Shown here: piece by piece, positions 1 through 5,359 of the stretch
Layout of the letters: each line of letters begins with the position of its first letter
Position numbering within the stretch: the stretch's first letter is position 1
Assembly (NCBI GenBank): GCA_030452025.1
Contig: JAKDNC010000227.1
Location: 1 to 6,040, forward strand
DNA from: Nocardioides sp.
GTDB taxonomy: Bacteria > Actinomycetota > Actinomycetes > Propionibacteriales > Nocardioidaceae
Direction of reading: 5' to 3'
DNA: 6,040 nucleotides
Notes under the pieces: generated by a model
What the model was told of the DNA's origin: nothing
Database searches by the model: none
What the model saw: only the letters and a program-made list of their open reading frames with translations
Made by a program: the position numbers and the translations under genes

Positions 1-1
1 C

Positions 2-673
2 ACGACCGACGAGACCGAGGTACGCCGTCTCGCATTGCGGGTCGCCGAGGTCGGTGCGTCAGCGGCGGACTGCCCCGTGTCGGGCGGCTGCCACCGAGCA
101 GCGAGCGGGAACATCTCGATCTTCGCCGGGTGCGCGCGACCCGTGTTCGAGCGTCTGCTCCCGGTGCTGAGCACGATGGGCCGCCACGTCCTGCACACCG
201 GGCCCCTTGGCACCGCCTCGGTGCTCAAGGTGGTCACCAACTACCTGGCAACCGCCAACCTGGCCGCGCTCACGGAGGCCCTGGTCACTGCGGCCGGTGC
301 CGGCATGGACCTGGCCACGACCTACGACGCGATCCGGATCTCCTCCGGGAGCTCGTTCGTCCACGAGACCGAGGGACAGGTGATCCTCAACGGCAGCCGC
401 GACATCGGCTTCACCCTCGACCTGGTGGCCAAAGACCTTGGCCTGTTTCAAGCGGTGGCCGATCGTGCCGGGGTCCCGCTGACGCTGTCACCCCTCCTGG
501 GTGGCCTGGTGGCCGACGCTATGGCCCACTACGGACCGCGGGAATGGTCACCGAACATCATCCGCGGGCTGGAGGAAGCGACCGGAATCGACATCCACGC
601 TCCCGGCTTCCCGGCCCAGCTGGTCGACCTGGAGCTACCAGCCACCGGGGCCGAGGTGCCCACTCGCGAGTGA
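2..673 (+). CDS. NAD(P)-dependent beta-hydroxyacid dehydrogenase (3-hydroxyisobutyrate dehydrogenase family), 5' truncated
   Basis: The frame is open from base 2 to the TGA at 671-673, so the gene begins outside the window and its N-terminal Rossmann NAD(P)-binding part (GxGxxG) is missing. About 223 residues are visible. They begin with the family's substrate-binding motif, here DCPVSGG (bases 68-88, usually DAPVSGG). Next comes GPLGTASVLKVVTNYL, holding the catalytic lysine (227-229) and the conserved asparagine (239-241) of the family's GxxGxGxxxKxxxN pattern. The helical C-terminal domain carries KDLGL (from 431), a cofactor-contacting motif. Family members oxidise beta-hydroxyacids such as 3-hydroxyisobutyrate, tartronate semialdehyde or 6-phosphogluconate with NAD(P)+ in the cytosol. 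The substrate cannot be fixed from what is visible. A TTG at 35 is not a credible start because homology-like sequence continues upstream. The gene is convergent with the methyltransferase that follows. Family call is firm; specificity is unknown. Confidence 0.9.
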   Translation, partial: TTDETEVRRLALRVAEVGASAADCPVSGGCHRAASGNISIFAGCARPVFERLLPVLSTMGRHVLHTGPLGTASVLKVVTNYLATANLAALTEALVTAAGAGMDLATTYDAIRISSGSSFVHETEGQVILNGSRDIGFTLDLVAKDLGLFQAVADRAGVPLTLSPLLGGLVADAMAHYGPREWSPNIIRGLEEATGIDIHAPGFPAQLVDLELPATGAEVPTRE

Positions 674-697
674 GGCTGGTCCGTGACCGAGACAGCA

Positions 698-740
698 ACA
701 AGAACTGGTCTGCGGACATGCCCAAGCCAGGCACTCTTGT
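698..740. terminator. possible bidirectional terminator between convergent genes
   Basis: An imperfect dyad lies between two convergent stop codons. ACAAGA (698-703) pairs with TCTTGT (735-740), and just inside it CTGG (705-708) pairs with CCAG (727-730). The two stems are separated by an asymmetric internal loop (1 and 4 bases) around an 18-base loop. It starts 25 bases after the stop of the dehydrogenase and ends 5 bases before the stop of the methyltransferase, where a shared terminator would be expected. There is no long T-run on either strand, so the call rests on position and weak pairing only. Confidence 0.3.
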
Positions 741-745
741 CCCGC

Positions 746-1387
746 TCAATGATCTCCGCTGAGCTCATGCACCCTGGTCGCCGTGCACACAAACACACCG
801 AACTCGCGGTCGCTCTTGAGGATGGTCGTGGCGTCAACGAAGTTGACGTCAGCGAATCCGCTGCGAGCCAACTGCGAGGCAAGGCGTTGCCTGTCGAATC
901 CGTGATGCCCGTCAAAGTCGACCTTGTCGGCGTGGAAGGCACCGTCAGGGTCCTCGTCAAGGTCCGCGATGGCCAACCGACCACCGTCAACCAGGAGCCC
1001 CGCCACGGACTGCAACAGTTGGTCCAGGTCCTGAACGTGGTGCAACGCCATGGAGCTCCACACCACGTCGTAGGCACCATCGAGCCGGTCCAGCGTCAGG
1101 TCTGCCTGGACCGCGCGTAGGCGGTCACTGAGCCCGGCCGTCTCGATCCGCTCCCGCGCGACCTTCACCATCCCGGCAGACGGGTCGGTCACCACCACTG
1201 AGGCGACCCGGTCAGCGAGCAAGATGCTCAACCGGCCGGTGCCACCGCCGACGTCAACAGCGCGCATGTGGGGGTTGAGGTTGACGGCCTCCCTGATGGT
1301 CTCGGCCACCGCCACCTGCCGCTTCTCGTGGCTGGGGTCGTCGTCCCAGGTCGCTGCCTCGTCGTCGAATCGCTTGTGTTCGTGCAT
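746..1387 (-). CDS. class I SAM-dependent methyltransferase
   Basis: This encodes 213 residues, a normal length for a single-domain class I methyltransferase. Motif I, the SAM-binding glycine loop, is AVDVGGGTG at residues 43-51. It has Gly where many members have Cys (GCGTG). The strand-2 acidic residue that contacts the SAM ribose is D68 in VVVTDPSAGM. Motif IV/post-strand signals follow as YDVVWSSMALHHVQD and then LLVDGGRLAIADLDEDPDGAFH, the usual strand-5 region. A conserved-looking GHHGFDRQRLASQL stretch precedes the C-terminal strands. No methyl acceptor can be inferred; small-molecule substrates are typical for this soluble subfamily. The ATG at 1385-1387 is chosen because homology-like sequence begins there and a TAGGGT box sits seven bases upstream, indicating leaderless expression. 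The reading frame stays open further upstream, but that part is antisense to the threonine aldolase gene and shows no domain. Confidence 0.88.
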   Translation of the reverse strand: MHEHKRFDDEAATWDDDPSHEKRQVAVAETIREAVNLNPHMRAVDVGGGTGRLSILLADRVASVVVTDPSAGMVKVARERIETAGLSDRLRAVQADLTLDRLDGAYDVVWSSMALHHVQDLDQLLQSVAGLLVDGGRLAIADLDEDPDGAFHADKVDFDGHHGFDRQRLASQLARSGFADVNFVDATTILKSDREFGVFVCTATRVHELSGDH

Positions 1388-1394
1388 GCGCCCA

Positions 1395-1400
1395 ACCCTA
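1395..1400 (-). promoter_or_regulatory. -10 box (TAGGGT) of a leaderless methyltransferase promoter
   Basis: On the minus strand TAGGGT matches the actinobacterial TAnnnT -10 consensus. It is followed by exactly seven bases and then the ATG at 1387, so transcription would start at or next to the start codon. No Shine-Dalgarno precedes that ATG, consistent with a leaderless mRNA. No good -35 hexamer is visible at the usual spacing, which is common in actinobacteria. Inference from spacing only. Confidence 0.5.
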
Positions 1401-1471
1401 GTCCCGACACTGCCCAGCCGAGACCGTCCGCCAGACGTGGTTGCCCTTGAGCTCTCAGGCGCCGCATGAGC

Positions 1472-1476
1472 AAGGA
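1472..1476 (+). promoter_or_regulatory. Shine-Dalgarno AAGGA selecting the GTG start of the threonine aldolase
   Basis: AAGGA lies seven bases before the GTG at 1484. The in-frame ATG at 1466 lies upstream of this site and has no comparable ribosome-binding site. The GTG therefore looks like the real start, and the protein then begins MTRLHDPHHRSFASDNYAG, close to how I recall family members starting. Confidence 0.6.
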
Positions 1477-1483
1477 TGGTGAG

Positions 1484-2542
1484 GTGACTCGACTCCACGA
1501 CCCGCACCATCGCAGCTTCGCCTCTGACAACTACGCCGGTGTGCACCCCGAGATCCTTGCGGCGATCGCCGAGGCCAACGGTGGCCACCAGGTGGCGTAC
1601 GGCGAGGATGCGTACACCGTCCGGCTTCAGCAGGTCATGAAGGACCAGTTCGGCAGCTCGACCGAGACATTCCCGGTGTTCAACGGAACCGGCGCCAACG
1701 TGTCCGCCCTCACCAGCATGCTCCCGCGCTGGGGCGCTGTCATCACGGCCAGGACCGCTCACGTCCACACTGACGAGAACGGCGCTCCTGAGCGGGTCAG
1801 CGGCCTCAAGCTTCTGACCGTCGACACACCAGACGGCAAACTCACTCCGGACCTTGTCGACCAGGAGGCGTGGGGCTGGGGTGATGAGCATCGGGCCCAA
1901 CCTCTCGCGGTGAGCATCACCAACACGACCGAGCTCGGCACGCTCTACTCGGTTGACGAAATCGCTGCGATCGCTGACCACGCGCACTCAAGGGGCATGC
2001 ACCTTCACTTGGACGGCGCCCGTATCGGCAACGCCGCCGCAGCGCTCGGGCTCACGTTCAGGGAGTTCACCACCGAGGCGGGCGTCGACGTCGTCAGCTT
2101 CGGCGGCACCAAGAACGGTCTCCTCTACGGCGAGGCGATCGTCGTCCTCAACCCGATGGCATCGGATGGTCTGTTGTTCCTGCGCAAGCTCAACATGCAG
2201 CTCGCCTCGAAGATGCGGTTTGTGTCTGCCCAGTTCCTCGCGCTGCTCAGAGACGACCTCTACCTGCGCTCGGCCACCCACGCCAACGCGATGGCCACTC
2301 GCCTCCGCGACAACCTCGAACGGCATGGCCTGCCGGGACTCGAGTTCACTCAGGACACGCAGGCCAATGCCGTGCTCGCCGTCCTCCCGCCCGGTGTCGC
2401 CGACGCACTTCGCGAACGCTTCCGCTTCTACGACTGGAACCCAGCCACCCGGGAGGTCCGGTGGATGACCGCCTTCGACACGACCGAAGAGGACGTCGAT
2501 GACTTCTCCCAAGCCATCACCGCAGCGCTCACCTCGCGGTGA
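1484..2542 (+). CDS. ltaE: low-specificity L-threonine aldolase (PLP-dependent, fold type I)
   Basis: Threonine aldolases cleave L-threonine and L-allo-threonine to glycine and acetaldehyde, using pyridoxal phosphate in the cytosol. The 352-residue product fits the family length. It opens with RSFASDNYAGVHPEIL, the characteristic N-terminal signature (SDN..GVHPE), followed by FPVFNGTGANVSAL, the phosphate-binding segment. THE-like active-site residues appear in TAHVHTDENGAPE. Strand residues D177 and R180 lie in HLDGARIGNA, where the Asp contacts the PLP pyridine nitrogen. The Schiff-base lysine is K210 in SFGGTKNGLLYGEA. A GTG start at 1484 is preferred because of the AAGGA seven bases upstream; an in-frame ATG at 1466 would add six residues but lacks a ribosome-binding site. 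It is transcribed divergently from the methyltransferase and stands alone; selO follows after 134 bases with its own promoter-like box. Close relatives acting on other beta-hydroxy-amino acids cannot be excluded. Confidence 0.92.
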   Translation: MTRLHDPHHRSFASDNYAGVHPEILAAIAEANGGHQVAYGEDAYTVRLQQVMKDQFGSSTETFPVFNGTGANVSALTSMLPRWGAVITARTAHVHTDENGAPERVSGLKLLTVDTPDGKLTPDLVDQEAWGWGDEHRAQPLAVSITNTTELGTLYSVDEIAAIADHAHSRGMHLHLDGARIGNAAAALGLTFREFTTEAGVDVVSFGGTKNGLLYGEAIVVLNPMASDGLLFLRKLNMQLASKMRFVSAQFLALLRDDLYLRSATHANAMATRLRDNLERHGLPGLEFTQDTQANAVLAVLPPGVADALRERFRFYDWNPATREVRWMTAFDTTEEDVDDFSQAITAALTSR

Positions 2543-2604
2543 CCTGCCTCCAGACACAGACAGGCTCCGCGACGTCTCCTCCGTCTCGAAGTCACACCTA
2601 CAGG

Positions 2605-2648
2605 CAGCCCCGTTGCGTCCGACAAGCCGGGTAGACGCGCCGGGGCTG
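2605..2648 (+). terminator. strong hairpin between ltaE and selO (terminator or regulatory dyad)
   Basis: CAGCCCCG (2605-2612) and CGGGGCTG (2641-2648) are a perfect 8-bp inverted repeat. Just inside, after one T/C mismatch and one T-G wobble, GCGTC (2615-2619) pairs with GACGC (2634-2638), leaving a 14-base loop. In RNA this gives about 14 pairs with a single mismatch, much stronger than anything else between genes here. It lies 62 bases after the ltaE stop, so it could terminate ltaE, although no U-tract follows, as is common in high-GC bacteria. It also ends 15 bases before the selO -10 box, overlapping where a -35 would lie, so it could instead be an operator. Confidence 0.5.
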
Positions 2649-2663
2649 ACGACTGTCGGTGGG

Positions 2664-2669
2664 TATGTT
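2664..2669 (+). promoter_or_regulatory. -10 box (TATGTT) of a leaderless selO promoter
   Basis: TATGTT fits TAnnnT and is followed by seven bases and then ATG at 2677, the same geometry as at the methyltransferase start. No Shine-Dalgarno precedes the ATG. In-frame GTG (2659) and ATG (2665) codons lie in or upstream of the box and lack ribosome-binding sites, so they would not be on this transcript. Inferred from spacing. Confidence 0.5.
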
Positions 2670-2676
2670 TGACGGG

Positions 2677-4137
2677 ATGATGACGACTCCGGTGACGTTC
2701 CTTCTCTCCCACCACTTCGCCTCTGAGCTCCCCGAGCTGGCGCTGCCCTGGCAGGGTGAGGAGACCCCTGATCCGCAGATGCTGGTGCTCAACGAAGCCT
2801 TGGCCGCCGAGCTCGGCCTGGACACGGGCGCGCTCCGCAGCCCGGAAGGCCTCGGCCTGATGACCGGCACGGTCGTGCCCTTTGATGCCAAGCCCGTCGC
2901 GCAGGCGTACGCAGGCCACCAGTTCGGCGGCTACGCGCCGCGGCTCGGCGACGGCCGCGCCCTCCTGATGGGCGAGCTGACCGACCGGGAAGGCCGGATC
3001 CGCGATTTGCATCTCAAGGGGTCGGGGCGCACACCGTTCTCGCGCGGCGCCGACGGCCGTGCCGCCGTCGGCCCGATGCTGCGTGAGTACGTCATGAGCG
3101 AGGCCATGCAAGCCCTCGGCGTGCCAACGACCCGGTCGCTCGCGGTGGTCGGCACCGGCCGGCGCATCCAGCGCGAGAGCGTCCTGCCCGGGGCCGTCCT
3201 CGCACGAGTCGCGAGCAGCCACCTCCGCGTCGGGTCCTTCCAGCTCGTGGCCGCGACCGACGACGTCGAACTGCTGCGGCGCCTCGCCGACCACGCGATC
3301 GAGCGTCACCACCCCGACACGGCATCAGCAGAGAACCCGTACCAGGCACTGTTCGAGGCCGTCGTCACGGCGCAAGCCGACCTCGTCGCGCGGTGGATGC
3401 TCATCGGCTTCGTCCACGGCGTCATGAACACCGACAACATGACGATCTCCGGCGAGACCATCGACTACGGACCGTGCGCGTTCATGGAGGCGCACGACCC
3501 CGCCGCCGTCTTCAGCTCGATTGACGTCGACGGCCGCTACGCCTACGGCAACCAGGCCGGGATCGCGGAGTGGAATCTCGCCCGATTCGCTGAGGCGCTC
3601 CTTCCCCTGTTCGACGACGACCGCGACCGCGCGGTGACCGTCGCGACCGAGTCTCTTGGCACCTACCGGGCAAAGTACCGGTCCAGCTACTCCGCCGGGC
3701 TGCGCGCGAAGCTCGGACTGCCCTCCGGACTGGACGACGCAGTCGTGGCCGAATTGAGTGAGAGCCTGTTCCAACTTTTCCACGTCAGCCGCGTCGACTG
3801 GACAACCGGCTTTCGCGCCCTCGGCTCGGCAGCTCGCGGCGATGCCGAACCGCTCCGTGGACAGTTCATCGACCTGCCAAGCATCGACGACTGGCTCAAC
3901 CGCTGGCGTGCGCTCAACCCCGATCCGTCTGCAATGGACCGCGTCAACCCCGTCTACATCCCGCGCAACCACCTGGTGGAGGAGGCTCTCGACGCCGCAA
4001 CGGCCGGTGACCTCGCACCCGTGCACCAGCTTCTCGAGGTCGTCCAACATCCGTTCGACGAGCGTTCCGGTCTCGAGCGCTTTGCCACGCCAGCCCCGGA
4101 AAGCTTCGGTCGCTACACCACCTATTGCGGCACCTGA
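2677..4137 (+). CDS. selO: SelO/YdiU-family protein adenylyltransferase (pseudokinase-fold AMPylator)
   Basis: SelO has a protein-kinase fold with inverted ATP binding. It transfers AMP to Ser/Thr/Tyr of protein targets and, in E. coli and yeast, is linked to the oxidative stress response. The 486-residue product is full length (E. coli YdiU is about 478). It starts with an N-terminal segment ending in LNEALAAELGLD, then AYAGHQFGGYAPRLGDGRA. K114 in LKGSGRTPFSRGADGRA is the ATP-phosphate lysine. SEAMQALGVPTTRSLAVV follows. The active-site segment is VHGVMNTDNM, with D253 and N254, and D263 in IDYGP. These sit one position from K113, D252, N253 and D262 as I recall them for Pseudomonas syringae SelO, which supports both the call and the start. 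The C-terminus is YCGT: a plain cysteine, with no selenocysteine, as usual in bacteria. The gene stands alone. Start at 2677 is chosen from the leaderless -10 spacing; 2659, 2665 or 2680 are alternatives. Confidence 0.95.
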   Translation: MMTTPVTFLLSHHFASELPELALPWQGEETPDPQMLVLNEALAAELGLDTGALRSPEGLGLMTGTVVPFDAKPVAQAYAGHQFGGYAPRLGDGRALLMGELTDREGRIRDLHLKGSGRTPFSRGADGRAAVGPMLREYVMSEAMQALGVPTTRSLAVVGTGRRIQRESVLPGAVLARVASSHLRVGSFQLVAATDDVELLRRLADHAIERHHPDTASAENPYQALFEAVVTAQADLVARWMLIGFVHGVMNTDNMTISGETIDYGPCAFMEAHDPAAVFSSIDVDGRYAYGNQAGIAEWNLARFAEALLPLFDDDRDRAVTVATESLGTYRAKYRSSYSAGLRAKLGLPSGLDDAVVAELSESLFQLFHVSRVDWTTGFRALGSAARGDAEPLRGQFIDLPSIDDWLNRWRALNPDPSAMDRVNPVYIPRNHLVEEALDAATAGDLAPVHQLLEVVQHPFDERSGLERFATPAPESFGRYTTYCGT

Positions 4138-4219
4138 GCAGATCACCGAGACCTCCGGATCCGACGTTGGGCAATTGGTGGCTCGCGCACGCCAGAGGTG
4201 TCCTACATCGGACTAGAGT

Positions 4220-4223
4220 GGAG
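4220..4223 (+). promoter_or_regulatory. Shine-Dalgarno GGAG before the ICL/PEP mutase family gene
   Basis: GGAG lies eight bases before the ATG at 4232, good spacing for that start. A TAGAGT at 4214-4219 resembles a -10 box, but it would place the transcription start after this GGAG, so both cannot serve the same start. Alternative in-frame ATGs at 4247 and 4253 have only a weaker AGGGA (4238-4242). Confidence 0.4.
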
Positions 4224-4231
4224 CCCGGACC

Positions 4232-5053
4232 ATGGACAGGGATGGCATGAATATGGACGAGAATCGAATCGTCGAGTTCCGCCGGCTTCACTCCGCTGGG
4301 TGCTTCGTCATGCCCAACCCGTGGGACCCGGGGAGCGCGCGGGCGTTGGAGCAGTTGGGCTTCAAGGCTTTGGCCACGACGAGTGCCGGCCTTGCCTGGA
4401 CACTGGGTCGGGCCGACAACCAGGTCACTCGCGATGAGGTGCTCGAGCATCTCCGTCTCATCGCTGGCGCTGTGCAGGTGCCCGTGAACGCTGACTTCGA
4501 GTGCGGCTACGCGGTGGATCCTGCCGGGGTCGCGGCCAACGTGATGATGGCCGCGGATACGGGTATCGCAGGGCTCTCGATCGAAGACTCTTCCGGCGAT
4601 GCCGCCGATCCACTCTTCGAGTTCGACCTGGCCGTGGAACGCGTTGCCGCCGCACGAGCAGCGATCGACGAGAGCGGCACAGGCATTGTTCTCACTGGAC
4701 GCTCCGAGGGGTTCGTGTGTGGTCGACCCGACATCGACGAGACCATTCGCCGACTACAGGCGTACGCCGACGCCGGCGCGGATTGCCTCTACGCTCCGCG
4801 GATCGACAGGCGCGATCACGTCTCCGCGATTGTGGCAGCGGTGTCGCCGAGACCGGTGAACCTGTTGATCAATTCTCCATTTATCACCGTTGCGGAAGCG
4901 GCGCAGCTGGGCGTGCGTCGGGTCAGCGTGGGTGGCACACTCGCCCGCACCGCGTGGGGCGGATTCTTGAAGGCCGCCGCGGAGATCGCGGAGAGCGGGA
5001 CGTTCTCGCAGTTCGAAGGTTTACCCAACGTCGATGCCCTGCTCGGTGGCTGA
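4232..5053 (+). CDS. isocitrate lyase/phosphoenolpyruvate mutase superfamily protein
   Basis: This superfamily of TIM-barrel, Mg2+-dependent enzymes makes or breaks C-C or C-P bonds next to a 2-oxoacid enolate (isocitrate, 2-methylisocitrate, oxaloacetate, phosphonopyruvate). The 273-residue product matches the short, single-domain members. Visible motifs are FVMPNPWDPGSARALEQLG (barrel strand 1), ALATTSAG, and the metal-binding NADFECGY with D88 and E90. GLSIEDSSGD follows with E118 and D119, then LTGRSEGF with R157 and E159, then ADAGADCLYAP, and finally GVRRVSVGGTLART near the C-terminus. It lacks the KKCGH/KRCGH catalytic cysteine loop that defines true isocitrate and methylisocitrate lyases: after IED the sequence runs SSGDAADPLFEFD. 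It is therefore probably not one of those, and an uncharacterised lyase, hydrolase or decarboxylase is more likely. The ATG at 4232 has GGAG eight bases upstream; starts at 4247 or 4253 are possible. It lies 94 bases after selO. Confidence 0.88.
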   Translation: MDRDGMNMDENRIVEFRRLHSAGCFVMPNPWDPGSARALEQLGFKALATTSAGLAWTLGRADNQVTRDEVLEHLRLIAGAVQVPVNADFECGYAVDPAGVAANVMMAADTGIAGLSIEDSSGDAADPLFEFDLAVERVAAARAAIDESGTGIVLTGRSEGFVCGRPDIDETIRRLQAYADAGADCLYAPRIDRRDHVSAIVAAVSPRPVNLLINSPFITVAEAAQLGVRRVSVGGTLARTAWGGFLKAAAEIAESGTFSQFEGLPNVDALLGG

Positions 5054-5146
5054 GAGGTGCGAGATGCTCTGCCGAACCACCCGGACGGCGGTGGGAGGGA
5101 AGGGTCTGCTGCACGATCAGGTGACCCCACACGCAGTCATCAGTCC

Positions 5147-5164
5147 AGCAATGTTGCTTAGGTT
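5147..5164 (+). promoter_or_regulatory. dyad abutting a possible -10 box (TAGGTT)
   Basis: AGCAA (5147-5151) and TTGCT (5154-5158) form an inverted repeat around a 2-base centre. It is immediately followed by TAGGTT (5159-5164), which fits the TAnnnT -10 pattern. The arrangement would suit a repressor-controlled promoter for the downstream nuclease gene, but the leader would be about 190 bases and no -35 is clear. Weak. Confidence 0.2.
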
Positions 5165-5233
5165 CTGTCGAAAAGCCTGGCACGAACTCACGGCGGAATG
5201 GGTCAGGTCAACCCGTCACCATCTCGTCGGCCA

Positions 5234-5276
5234 GACCTCAAAGCCGTCGCGGGGAGTTCGCGACCTCAACCGTTGA
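5234..5276. repeat. cluster of short repeats: direct repeat, hairpin and palindrome
   Basis: GACCTCAA occurs at 5234-5241 and again at 5262-5269. Between and overlapping the copies, GTCGCG (5246-5251) and CGCGAC (5259-5264) form a perfect 6-bp stem with a 7-base loop. Directly after comes the 11-base odd palindrome TCAACCGTTGA (5266-5276). Three overlapping symmetries in 43 non-coding bases look like a protein-binding or RNA-structured site upstream of the nuclease gene. Function is unknown, and chance occurrence is possible in GC-rich DNA. Confidence 0.35.
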
Positions 5277-5340
5277 AGTCGGCGGCGTAGATCGGGTGAT
5301 GGCTCGCGGTGGGATGCCGTTTGTCGCACGCGGTCCCCTC

Positions 5341-5348
5341 AAGGAGAG
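5341..5348 (+). promoter_or_regulatory. strong Shine-Dalgarno (AAGGAGAG) for the GIY-YIG gene
   Basis: AAGGAGAG is the best anti-SD match in the window. From the end of AAGGAG to the GTG at 5360 is 13 bases, somewhat longer than ideal. The ATG touching it (5349) opens a frame that stops after four codons at 5361-5363, overlapping the GTG. Confidence 0.5.
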
Positions 5349-5359
5349 ATGATCGTCCA

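Larger units (their letters stand above)
5054..5359. other. 306-base intergenic region without a convincing gene
   Basis: No reading frame here carries a recognisable domain. Longer frames are tails or antisense shadows of the flanking genes. A 5-bp hairpin right after the upstream gene (CCACC 5077-5081 with GGTGG 5090-5094) could be a weak terminator. A candidate TAGGTT -10 box lies at 5159-5164, directly after a 5-2-5 dyad. Further dyads lie at 5246-5276. No tRNA cloverleaf or transposase remnant was recognised. Confidence 0.6.

Noticed and set aside
59..451. Minus-strand 130-residue open frame
   Set aside because: It lies antisense to the dehydrogenase, which has clear family motifs. The antisense protein shows low-complexity composition and no domain.
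1388..1987. About 200 extra codons open in frame upstream of the methyltransferase on the minus strand, suggesting a 413-residue fusion protein
   Set aside because: The extension is antisense to the threonine aldolase gene, has no recognisable domain, and is expected from GC-rich codon bias. A leaderless -10 box and typical methyltransferase N-terminus mark 1387 as the start.
4156..4163. CGGATCCG perfect palindrome between selO and the next gene
   Set aside because: An isolated 8-base palindrome is expected by chance in GC-rich DNA, and it has no supporting repeat or promoter context.
4214..4219. TAGAGT as a leaderless -10 box for the ICL-family gene
   Set aside because: Spacing to ATG 4232 is 12 bases, longer than typical leaderless geometry, and GGAG at 4220-4223 with 8-base spacing better explains that start.
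4135..4437. SelO TGA read as selenocysteine, since the frame stays open downstream and the family is named for a Sec protein
   Set aside because: Bacterial SelO proteins normally end in a CGT-like tail exactly as here. The readthrough lies over the next gene in another frame, and no SECIS-like hairpin was seen just after the TGA.
5161..5176. GGTTCTGTCGAAAAGC resembling an insertion sequence terminal repeat (IS6-like ends)
   Set aside because: Similarity is partial, no matching inverted end or transposase lies nearby, and no target-site duplication was found.
5034..5276. 80-residue plus-strand open frame running from the end of the ICL-family gene into the gap
   Set aside because: It starts inside the upstream gene in another frame, has no SD of note and no recognisable domain. 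Treated as a chance frame.
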